NCBI RefSeq assembly: GCF_001633165.1
Contig: NZ_CP015418.1
Coordinates: 1,034,501-1,098,500, forward strand
Direction of reading: 5' to 3'
DNA from: Rhodovulum sulfidophilum DSM 1374
GTDB taxonomy: Bacteria; Pseudomonadota; Alphaproteobacteria; Rhodobacterales; Rhodobacteraceae
Length of the DNA stretch: 64,000 nucleotides
Shown here one piece after another: positions 27,398 through 35,106 of this stretch. Below the pieces are notes generated by a model. The model did not search any database, was not told the origin of the DNA, and worked only from the letters and a program-made list of their open reading frames with translations. Position 1 is the stretch's first letter, and each line of letters begins with the position of its first letter. A program made the position numbers and the translations under genes.

Positions 27398-28564
27398 GTG
27401 CAAGTATCTTCCAACATCGATGGTGGCCTTCGCGTCACCGGAGCGGTTTCCGACAAGGCGGAAACCCGGGCGCAGACCCGTCATCGGGTGATGCGCTTCG
27501 GATTTCTCGGCACGGTCGTTCTGCCGACCCTGCTGACCGCCGCCTATCTGTGGCTTTTCGCCGCTGACCAGTACCATTCCGAGGCCGCCTTCTCGGTCCG
27601 GTCCGAGGATTTCTCGAACCCGCTCGAGGCGCTCAGCGCCTTCACCCAGGTCGGGTCCTCGTCCTCGTCGGATTCGCAGATCCTCTATGATTTCATCCGT
27701 TCGCAGCCCCTGATCCAGAAGGTCGATGCCTCGCTCGACCTGCGCCGCATCTACGGCAAGCCCTCGCACGATCCGGTCTTCTCGCTGGAGGACGATGCCT
27801 CGCGCGAGGACAAGCTCGATTACTGGCGGCGCATGGTGAAGGTCGCGGTCGATCCCTCGACCGGCGTGCTGTCGCTGCAGGTGCGGGCCTTCACGCCCGA
27901 GGATGCCCAGGCCGTCGCCCAGGAGATCCTGACCGAAAGCGGCTTCATGGTCGACGATCTCAGCCGCATCGCCCGGCAGGATGCGATCCGCTTCGCGCTC
28001 GAGGATGTCGAGGAAGCCGAGGCGATGCTGCGCGATATCCGCCGCAATGTGCGGGTGTTCCGGCTGGAAAACGACATCATCGACCCGACCGAGGTGGCCG
28101 AGTCGCAGATGGGCGTGATCGCGGCATTGGAATCGCAGCTTGCCAGCGCCCTGGTCGAACGCGAGACCATCGCCGGTTTCGCCGGTCAGGAGGATCAGCG
28201 CGTCAAGCGGATCGACCGCCGGATCGAGGCGGTGCGCAGCCAGATCGACCAGGAACGGCGCCGGATCGGCAAGTCGACCTCGGGCCCGACCTCGCTGGTC
28301 GACGTGATCGGCGCCTATGAGGAACTGCTGGTCGATCTCGAATTCGCGCAGCAGGCCTATACCGCCGCGCTCGCCTCGGAAGAACAGGCCCGGGCCGAGG
28401 CCCGCCGCACCAGCCGCTATCTTGCCGTGCATATCCCGCCGACCCTGGCCGAGGACAGCATCTATCCGCAGCGCTGGCTGCTGATCCTGCTGGTGCTGAT
28501 CTGTTCGCTGGCTGCCTATGCCACGGTGCTGCTGGTCTATTACAACATCCGCGACCGGGGCTGA
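27398..28564 (+). CDS. Capsule export inner-membrane protein (KpsE/BexC/CtrB-like)
   Basis: 388-residue polysaccharide co-polymerase-like protein. A basic N-terminus is followed by a membrane helix (about residues 33-55), a periplasmic domain (YHSEAAFSVRSEDFSNPLEALSAF), a long Glu/Arg/Ala-rich coiled coil (about 200-330) and a C-terminal membrane helix (LLILLVLICSLAAYATVLLVYY). This is the KpsE/BexC layout linking ABC exporter and outer-membrane channel. The only upstream start is a GTG at 27398 without a clear ribosome-binding site, so the exact start is uncertain. Three bases separate it from the ATPase gene. Confidence 0.88.
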   Translation: MQVSSNIDGGLRVTGAVSDKAETRAQTRHRVMRFGFLGTVVLPTLLTAAYLWLFAADQYHSEAAFSVRSEDFSNPLEALSAFTQVGSSSSSDSQILYDFIRSQPLIQKVDASLDLRRIYGKPSHDPVFSLEDDASREDKLDYWRRMVKVAVDPSTGVLSLQVRAFTPEDAQAVAQEILTESGFMVDDLSRIARQDAIRFALEDVEEAEAMLRDIRRNVRVFRLENDIIDPTEVAESQMGVIAALESQLASALVERETIAGFAGQEDQRVKRIDRRIEAVRSQIDQERRRIGKSTSGPTSLVDVIGAYEELLVDLEFAQQAYTAALASEEQARAEARRTSRYLAVHIPPTLAEDSIYPQRWLLILLVLICSLAAYATVLLVYYNIRDRG

Positions 28565-28567
28565 GCC

Positions 28568-29227
28568 ATGCTCGAATTCCGTGCCGTGGAAAAGGCCTTC
28601 CGGCTGCCGGGCGGGGGGCGGCGCCGTATTCTCAGCGGGCTGACGCTCGATCTGCCGCAAAAATACCGGGTGGCGATCATCGGACGCAACGGCGCGGGCA
28701 AGTCGACCTTCCTGCGGATGGTGGCGGGCACGCTTCAGCCCGATCACGGCGAGATCCGGCGGCTGGGTCGAATAAGCTGGCCGATGGGCTTTTCCGGCGG
28801 CTTCCATCCGGCGCTGACCGGGCGGCAGAATGCGCGCTTCGTGGCGCGGATCTATGGCGCCGATACCGATGACCTGGTCGAGGAGGTGCAGGCCTTCTGC
28901 GATCTCGGGCCCTATTTCGACGCCCGCCTGCAGACCTATTCCTCGGGCATGAAGGCGCGGCTGGCGCTGGGGGTCAGCCTCGCCACCAATTTCGACTGCT
29001 ATCTGGTCGACGAGATCACCGCGGTCGGGGACGCGGCCTTTCGCAAGAAGGCGCAGCGCACCTTTGCCGAGCGGCTCGACAGGGTGCAGGTGATCATGGT
29101 GTCGCATTCCGAGGCGACGTTGCGCGAATACTGCAATTCGGCGCTGTTCCTGCAGGATGGCGAGGGCTGGTTCTTCGAGGATCTCGACGAGGGGCTTGCC
29201 GCCTATCGCAAGTCCATCGCGTCGTGA
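28568..29227 (+). CDS. Polysaccharide export ATPase (KpsT-like)
   Basis: 219-residue ABC ATPase: Walker A GRNGAGKSTF, signature YSSGMKARLALG, Walker B CYLVDEITAVGD, and the short length of KpsT/BexA/CtrD proteins. LVRPDHGEI-type sequence after Walker A and MGFSGGFHPALTGRQNARF match capsule ATPases. It powers the KpsM-like permease encoded at 26508-27305. It is coupled by GTGA to the following glycosyltransferase-like gene. Confidence 0.93.
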   Translation: MLEFRAVEKAFRLPGGGRRRILSGLTLDLPQKYRVAIIGRNGAGKSTFLRMVAGTLQPDHGEIRRLGRISWPMGFSGGFHPALTGRQNARFVARIYGADTDDLVEEVQAFCDLGPYFDARLQTYSSGMKARLALGVSLATNFDCYLVDEITAVGDAAFRKKAQRTFAERLDRVQVIMVSHSEATLREYCNSALFLQDGEGWFFEDLDEGLAAYRKSIAS

Positions 29228-30246
29228 GCCGGGGGCCGGTCTTCGGCCAGCCGCGCTTTCTTGCCGGTCCGCAATCGCCGACGGCCGATCTCTATCTGGG
29301 CTTTTCCCTTGCCGGGGCCATTGCGGCCGGTCGGATCCGGCGGCTGGCGCCGACGGTGTTTCTTGCGGGCGATGCCCTGATCGTCATGCGCCACCTCGCC
29401 GGGCTCGGCCTGCTGCCGCGCTACCGCCGTCTGATCTATCTGATCGATGACGACATCCCGGCGGGGCTTCGCGACCGGGCCCTGCCGCGCGCCTATCGGG
29501 CCAAGCTCGCGGCGCTCGAGCTGCCCGCCCTCCTGCGCTGCGGCGCTGCGGCCGAGGCGGTGGTCGCGACCAGTCCGGCGCTGGTCGCGCAGTGGCGCGC
29601 CCGGCATCCCGGAAAGACCGTGATCGGGACCGCGCCGGCCTGGCCCGTGGCCGAGATGCCTGTGCCGCGGCCAGCGGCGCCGCTGCGGCGGATCGCGCTG
29701 ATCATGGGGCGCAGCCATGCCCGCGACGCGGCCCCGCTCTGGGCGCCGCTTCTGGCGCTGCTCGACCGGCGGACCGCGCTGGGCCTGACGGTGTCGGGCA
29801 ATCTCGACCTGCCCGCCCCGGTCCGGAGCCATCCCCGGGTGGATATCCTGCCCGCCCGGGGCTGGGAGGACTATCTGGGCTGGCTGCGGACCGCCCGGGC
29901 CGATATCGGGCTGGTGCCGCATTTCGCCTCGCGGGACTTCAACGCGGCGCGCTCGGGCAGCAAGCTTGGCGAATATGCGATGACCGGTGCGGCGGTGCTG
30001 GGCGCCGAGGCCTGGGCCGAGGGGCGCGCCGCTGCGGCGGCGGGCCGCTGTCTGGCAGTGCCGCCCGACCCGGCCGCCTGGGTCGCCGCGATCGAGCGGC
30101 TGGCCGAGGCGCCGGATGAGGCCCGCGCCCTCGCGGCCCGCAACCGCTCTGCGCTGATCGCCGAGGATGCCTGCGGTCGCCAGCAGCGGCTCTGGTCCGA
30201 CCTTCTGGGCATGGATCTTCGAGGCGTTCCGGCGGAACCGGGCTGA
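29224..30246 (+). CDS. Putative glycosyltransferase
   Basis: 340 residues, Ala/Arg/Leu-rich. LIYLIDDDIPAGLRDRALPRAYRAKL, AVVATSPALVAQWRARHPG, IALIMGRSHARDAAPLW and ADIGLVPHFASRDFNAARSGSKLGEYAMTGAAVLG resemble the two-domain GT-B fold, where the last motif (with SKLGEYA) is the donor-sugar site of GT4-like enzymes. Starts at a GTG overlapping the KpsT stop, so it is translated with the exporter. Donor and acceptor cannot be told; the adjacency points to the same surface glycan. Confidence 0.65.
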   Translation: MSRGPVFGQPRFLAGPQSPTADLYLGFSLAGAIAAGRIRRLAPTVFLAGDALIVMRHLAGLGLLPRYRRLIYLIDDDIPAGLRDRALPRAYRAKLAALELPALLRCGAAAEAVVATSPALVAQWRARHPGKTVIGTAPAWPVAEMPVPRPAAPLRRIALIMGRSHARDAAPLWAPLLALLDRRTALGLTVSGNLDLPAPVRSHPRVDILPARGWEDYLGWLRTARADIGLVPHFASRDFNAARSGSKLGEYAMTGAAVLGAEAWAEGRAAAAAGRCLAVPPDPAAWVAAIERLAEAPDEARALAARNRSALIAEDACGRQQRLWSDLLGMDLRGVPAEPG

Positions 30247-30492
30247 TCCGTTCCGGCCGTCACGGCCATTGCCCGCCGGGTCGCCGAGCGTCCCGCCCGG
30301 CATGAATGGGCCAATAGCTGGCCACCGCGCGGCTCTGCCCTGTCCTGCAAGCCCGAGGCCCGCCTCAAGCCCCTGAGTGTCCGGCTTTGGCCTCCCGGAA
30401 CCGGGTGCTATATTCGGGCAGCGAACGGAATATCCGCGGAGGGTCCGGCAGGGCCCGGACAAGGGGGGCAGACATGAACCAGGAAGCAGGGC

Positions 30493-30779
30493 TTGGGGGT
30501 GCTTTTCGTCGCCGGGTTCGGCCCGATCACCACGGATGCCGAGAGCAGCCGGGAGCTTTATGTCGAGACACTCGGCCTGCCGCTCTGCCGAGGCCTCAGG
30601 CATGGCTGGAATTCGATGTCGAGAATATCGCCGTCGCCACCGAAGGACTGCTGGCGCGGGGCTGTCAGCTTCTGGTGGCCGACAGGCAAGAGCCCTGGGG
30701 CCAGAGAGTGACGCGCTTTCTCAGCCCCGAGGGCCTGCTGCTTGCCGTGAGCGAAACGCCGTGGTTGCGCGGTTCCTGA
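30493..30779 (+). pseudogene. Decayed VOC-family gene (internal deletion and frameshift)
   Basis: Two pieces of one VOC protein lie in different frames. The N-terminal strand (LFVAGFGPITTDAESSRELYVETLGLPL) reads from about 30493. After about 30590 the match moves to another frame with PRPQAWLEFDVENIAVATEGLLARGCQLLVADRQEPWGQRVTRFLSPEGLLLAVSETPW, the usual VOC C-terminus. Intact relatives have roughly 40-50 residues between these parts, including FALWPL-like sequence, missing here. No single start gives the whole protein, so I read it as a pseudogene rather than a working gene. Confidence 0.75.
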
Positions 30780-31076
30780 GATCGCGACCGACCGTCGGCC
30801 GCCTGGAAAACAAGCCCTTACGCTGCGTGGATCTTCGTTGCCGGTCGAGAGCGGCCGGGATGTCCTCAAAAGGGCGGTGAAGACAGGGCCAGATCCGCTT
30901 GCCTCCCGGCAGTGAAGACACGGGGATCAGCCCGGCTGCGGCTCTGCAAGGGACCGTCGGTTCTCCCTCGCGAGGCTCCCCATCCGCGATCCCTGAGGAA
31001 CGCTGTCCCGATCCCTTCGAAGGCCGATGACCCCGGGCTGGGCTCGGCAGGGCGGCGGAGGCGGAACGCCCGGCCT
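30780..31076. other. Intergenic stretch with no recognised feature
   Basis: About 300 bp between the VOC pseudogene and the convergent TPR-acyltransferase gene. I see short open frames but none with a recognisable domain or ribosome-binding site, and no clear hairpin. Together with the pseudogene it looks like a decaying segment in the middle of the polysaccharide locus. Confidence 0.4.
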
Positions 31077-33479
31077 TTACGCGGTTGAGGCCTTTGCGGC
31101 GGGCGTGTCCCGGAGCTTGCCTGACAGCGGTGTGAACAGCAGCCAGCGCCAGAGCATCGCCTGAAGGTTCTGGTTCTCGGGCGCGCCGCGCATCATCCAC
31201 TCGATCCGCTCGAGATAGGCCGCGGCCCAGCGGTCGAGCCAGGCCTGCCCGTCCTCGCCGGTCTCGGGTCGGGGCAGCGGCGCGATGTCGAAAGAGATGC
31301 GCCCGTCGCGCCAGAGCGGCTGCAGCATGATGCTGGGCAGCTTCAGCCCGGCAGCCAGCTTGGGCATGGTGTCGAGAAGCCCGATGGGCTGGCCGAAAAG
31401 CCGCCCCCGCGCGAGGCCGCCCCCGGGCCCGCGGCGCATGGCGGGGCCGGGCATGTCATGCGTCATCAGCACGATACTGCCCTTGCGCAGCGCCCGCATG
31501 GCGTCGGCCGCGGCCTGTTTCGGGTGGGACGCCGCCGGGATCAGCCGACCCAGGTTGTCGGTGGCCGGGTTCGCCGCCGAGCGCGCGCCCAAATAGTGAA
31601 AGTCGTCGTACAGCTCGTGCAGAATCGAGAAGACCAGCGGCCCGAAATGGGTGGCCGCGAGGATGCAGGGCCGGGGCAGGGCGCGCAGCCTGTCGATCTC
31701 GCCGTCCCGCAGCCAGGGCTCCAGCGCGGCGGCATCGGCCGGGGCGGCGGCCAGCCAGCGCCAGACCGCGCCTGCCCGCTCGGCCCGCCGGGTCCATTCG
31801 AGCTGTCCGTGCGATCTGTCGCGGGCCAGGTGCCAGGCCAGCGGGCCGGAGGGCGGGATAACGGAGGGGGCGAGCGGCGGGCCGGTTTCGAAATCGAACA
31901 GCCGCGCCAGCTGGGCGGCCCCGGTGGTCGCCCGGTCGGGGGCGCCGATCATGTTCCGGCGACTGCGCACGACGCGGGGAAGGATCGCGGTCGCGTCTTC
32001 GGGGCGACCCCGCGCCGTCAGTTCATTCGCCAGAAAGAGGTTCGGCGTGCCGCGCGCGATGCGCAACGTGGCGTCCAGCAGCTTTCGGGCCGCGTCATGT
32101 CGGCCGGTCAGGTCGAGGTCGCGGATAAGCTCGACATCGCTTCGCGCGCGGGCGCTGTCGGGATGCGCCTGCTGCTTCAGGCGCCGCGCAAGATAGTCTT
32201 CGGGTCTGCCCGAGGCCAGACAGAGCGTGTCCATCAGCTCGTTCCCCCGGCAATGCGCCGGATCGAGCGTCAGCAGCTGCCTCAGCGAGGTTTCGGCCTG
32301 AGCGGTCCGGCCAAGCGCGAGACTGGCACGCGCCCGCAGGTGAAGCAGCGATGTATCCGCGCCCTGGCGGTCGAGCAGGCGGGCGCAGATCCGTTCGGTG
32401 CGCGGCCAGTCGCCGATCTGGGCCTCGATTTCGGCACGGATGCGGTCCGCGTTGCGATGGCCCGCCGCGCAAAGCCGGGCGACGAGGCCGTAAAGGTCGC
32501 GGCGGACCGGTTCGACCCGGTCCAGTTCCTGCGCCGCGGCGATCCGGCCGCCGGCCGCCGCGGGCAGGAGCCCTCCGGTTTCGAGCGCGGCGGCGAAGGC
32601 GGCATCGGCCTCTTCGGGACGGCCCAGGCGCAGCAACCCATTGCCCCGCGCGATCAGAAGCGCCGGCGCCAGCGGGGCGTCGGGCAGGAGGGCGAGCGCG
32701 GCTTCGGGGCCGTCCAGCGCCAGCCTCGTGGCGAAGCGGGCCTGTGTGATCCCGATCCGGCCGGGAAAGCGGTCGGCGGCCTCCGCCCCCCAGCTTTCGG
32801 CGGCGTCGAAGCGCCAGAGCATGCGGGCCGCCGCGATCCGCAATGGCCAGGCGCCGGCGCGGTCGGGCGCGCGCGCGATCACCACCTCGCTCAGCTGCAG
32901 CGCTTCTTCGGGGGCTTCGTCAAGCAGGCTCTGCGCCCGTGCGAGGTCTGTTTCGGGGTCTCCGGGGCGCTGGGCGGCGAGCGCCTCTAGCCGGTCGCGG
33001 GCGGCCAGGACATGGCCCCGCTGCAGCATCAGCCGGGCCTGGCGCAGCCGCAGCGGCAGATCGCCGGGCAAGGCTGCCAGCGCCGCCTCGGTCGCCTCGA
33101 GGGCGAGATCGTAGCGCAGTTCCTGCGCCGCGGCCTCGATCCGGGCGACGAGGGCCTGCCGCTGGTGCGGATCGGCCTTCAGCAGTTCCTGAAGGGTTTC
33201 GCCGGCCTCTGCGTGGCGTCCGGCCCGGCGCAGGCTGGCGGCCAGCTCGATCCCGACCCAGAGCGCCCGCGGCGCCTCGGCGGCCAGCCCGCGCAGATGC
33301 GTCAGGCTGTCTTCGACCCGCCCGGCCTCGCGCAGCAACACGCCCTGCCGAAGCCGCAATGACAGGTCGTCCGGGCGCCGCGTCAGCGCATGGGCCAGCA
33401 GTTCGAGCGCGGGTCCGGACGCCCCCGAGGCCTCGAGCACTCTGACCCTCTGGATGATTTCCGCAAGCTCGTCCTGCAT
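31077..33479 (-). CDS. TPR-repeat protein fused to an LpxL/HtrB-like acyltransferase domain
   Basis: 800 residues. The first 480 or so are TPR-like helical repeats (ALELLAHALTRRPDDLSLRLRQGVLLREAGR and many similar units). The C-terminal ~280 residues resemble lysophospholipid/lipid A acyltransferases: ILAATHFGPLVFSILHELYDDFHYLGAR (catalytic-type His near residue 608), GSIVLMTHDMPGPAMRRGPGGGLARGRLFGQPIGL and the closing WLDRWAAAYLERIEWMMRGAPENQNL. The usual HX4D is not clear-cut (HFGPLV), so catalysis is uncertain. Start ATG 33479 with GGAAGG upstream. An acyl acceptor in the surface glycan or lipid is an inference from context. Confidence 0.7.
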   Translation of the reverse strand: MQDELAEIIQRVRVLEASGASGPALELLAHALTRRPDDLSLRLRQGVLLREAGRVEDSLTHLRGLAAEAPRALWVGIELAASLRRAGRHAEAGETLQELLKADPHQRQALVARIEAAAQELRYDLALEATEAALAALPGDLPLRLRQARLMLQRGHVLAARDRLEALAAQRPGDPETDLARAQSLLDEAPEEALQLSEVVIARAPDRAGAWPLRIAAARMLWRFDAAESWGAEAADRFPGRIGITQARFATRLALDGPEAALALLPDAPLAPALLIARGNGLLRLGRPEEADAAFAAALETGGLLPAAAGGRIAAAQELDRVEPVRRDLYGLVARLCAAGHRNADRIRAEIEAQIGDWPRTERICARLLDRQGADTSLLHLRARASLALGRTAQAETSLRQLLTLDPAHCRGNELMDTLCLASGRPEDYLARRLKQQAHPDSARARSDVELIRDLDLTGRHDAARKLLDATLRIARGTPNLFLANELTARGRPEDATAILPRVVRSRRNMIGAPDRATTGAAQLARLFDFETGPPLAPSVIPPSGPLAWHLARDRSHGQLEWTRRAERAGAVWRWLAAAPADAAALEPWLRDGEIDRLRALPRPCILAATHFGPLVFSILHELYDDFHYLGARSAANPATDNLGRLIPAASHPKQAAADAMRALRKGSIVLMTHDMPGPAMRRGPGGGLARGRLFGQPIGLLDTMPKLAAGLKLPSIMLQPLWRDGRISFDIAPLPRPETGEDGQAWLDRWAAAYLERIEWMMRGAPENQNLQAMLWRWLLFTPLSGKLRDTPAAKASTA

Positions 33480-33564
33480 CGGTTCGGCCTTCCGCGCTTT
33501 GCAGGCCCGGGGCGACCGTTCCGGCCCCGGACGGAAGGCAGTGTCTTCGGCCGGGGCCGACCGA

Positions 33565-34326
33565 TCAAGACCCGTCGGAGGAGAGCAGGTCTGCCATCAG
33601 CGCGTCGTCGAGGGACGTGAATTCGGCGAGCCGGGCGGCCGAGGCATCGCTTTCGAACCGGGCGAGAAGCTTGGGCCAGCGCCGCTCGCCCCGGACATGC
33701 TCGCCGGCATTCACGACCCGTCCGGCCAGCGCCACCGGCCTGCCGAACCGCGCCGACAGATCCTGTTCCAGCCGTTGCAGGCGGTCGACCTCGTAGATCC
33801 CCTGCAGCGTCGCCGCGCCCTGCCGGGCCCGGTCCAGTCGCTCGGCCTCGCTCAGCCCGCGCAGCCGCTGCCGTCCCCGCATCCGCCGCGTCGCCAGATA
33901 GGTGGTGTAGAAATTGTCGTAATGATCGCGCACGAAGGTCTGCCAGCCGGGCGTGCCCCCGAAGAAATAGTCATCGGCCGAAAGCTCGAGCACCGCGCGC
34001 TTGCCGGTATTCTCGGGACGCGCCAGAGCCTCGGGCGACAGCGCCCGCGCCTCCTTCAGCAGGAAGAAGTAGAACGAGGCGATCCGTTCGCGCGGGTCGC
34101 GCAGCACCGTGAAGGCGAAGCGGTCGGGCGGCAGGGTGTCGAGCTCGGTCCAGTCGATATGGCCGGAATAGAGATCGTAACCCGGCGGCATCTGCGATCC
34201 GGCCCGGCATTGGGTATGCACCCGGACCGGCGAGACGCGCCCGGGATCGCCGACCAGCGTCTCGAGCGCGGCATGGATGCCCTGACCCGCCGTCTTCGGA
34301 ATATGCAGGAAGACGATCGGGCTCAT
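33565..34326 (-). CDS. Sulfotransferase family 2-like protein
   Basis: 253 residues. The N-terminus MSPIVFLHIPKTAGQGIHAALE contains the HIPKTAG 5'-phosphosulfate loop, and FTVLRDPRERIASFYFFLLKEA is the 3'-phosphate loop of PAPS-dependent sulfotransferases acting on carbohydrates. A longer frame upstream is open but the family starts here, and the ATG overlaps the stop of the acetyltransferase gene (ATGA). Likely adds sulfate to the exported glycan. Confidence 0.87.
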   Translation of the reverse strand: MSPIVFLHIPKTAGQGIHAALETLVGDPGRVSPVRVHTQCRAGSQMPPGYDLYSGHIDWTELDTLPPDRFAFTVLRDPRERIASFYFFLLKEARALSPEALARPENTGKRAVLELSADDYFFGGTPGWQTFVRDHYDNFYTTYLATRRMRGRQRLRGLSEAERLDRARQGAATLQGIYEVDRLQRLEQDLSARFGRPVALAGRVVNAGEHVRGERRWPKLLARFESDASAARLAEFTSLDDALMADLLSSDGS

Positions 34327-35054
34327 GGCGCGCCGGTCCCGAGGTCGATCACGTCGGGCCGGAACTCGGGCGTGTCGGTCATCTGCAGCGCGCCCTCGGC
34401 AAAGGCCGCGGGATCGGTCGCGTCGAGATGGGTCAGCTGCCAGGGGGCAAAGCGCCACCACCGTGCGCGCTGCATCATCTCGATCTGGTCCGGCGGCAGG
34501 CGGAACTTCTTGATCTCGGCAGGGTTTCCCGCCACCACCGCATAGGGCGGCACGTCGCGCACCACGACCGAACGCGCGGCCACCATGGCGCCGTCGCCGA
34601 TGGTCACCCCGGCCCGGATCATCGCGCCATGGCCGATCCAGACATCGTTGCCGATGGTGGTGATCTTGGCCCTGGTCGGGGGCTTGCCATTGGCGAAGCG
34701 GTAGTCGTGATACTCCTTCGCGCCGGCGAAACCGTTGCCGAGATCGAACACCCGGTCATGCAGATAGAACATCGGGCTGGTCGAGGCCCAGGTCAGCGGG
34801 TGGTCCTGACGGCCGATCTGCACCTCCTCGCCGAAGGAGCAATAGCGCCCGATCCGCGCGCCGAAGCAATAGCCCGAGACCTGATAGGAGAAGGCGCCGA
34901 GTTCGAGCGAGAACTCGTATTGCGTCCATTTCAGGCTGCAGGGCGCCTCGAGCCGGGTGCGGCGTGGCATCCGGAGTTTCGCGGAGTCGCCCCGCGGGAG
35001 GACTTCGACGCCTTTCCGCGTCAAGTTGCCTATGGAAACAGTGATGCTGCTCAT
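34323..35054 (-). CDS. Hexapeptide-repeat (left-handed beta-helix) acetyltransferase
   Basis: 243 residues. The core ARIGRYCSFGEEVQIGRQDHPLTWASTSPMF and TTIGNDVWIGHGAMIRAGVTIGDGAMVAARSVVVRDVPPYAVVAGNPAEIKKFR is the XAT/CatB-like beta-helix that O-acetylates sugars using acetyl-CoA; His in QDHP is the likely catalytic residue. Start MSSITVSIGN at 35054 has GAGGAG four bases upstream. Coupled to the sulfotransferase gene, so glycan acetylation and sulfation are probably made together. Confidence 0.9.
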   Translation of the reverse strand: MSSITVSIGNLTRKGVEVLPRGDSAKLRMPRRTRLEAPCSLKWTQYEFSLELGAFSYQVSGYCFGARIGRYCSFGEEVQIGRQDHPLTWASTSPMFYLHDRVFDLGNGFAGAKEYHDYRFANGKPPTRAKITTIGNDVWIGHGAMIRAGVTIGDGAMVAARSVVVRDVPPYAVVAGNPAEIKKFRLPPDQIEMMQRARWWRFAPWQLTHLDATDPAAFAEGALQMTDTPEFRPDVIDLGTGAP

Positions 35055-35106
35055 TTTTCTCCTCGTTAAAGATACAGGCTGAACTCGTACGGGCCGACTG
35101 GCGCGC

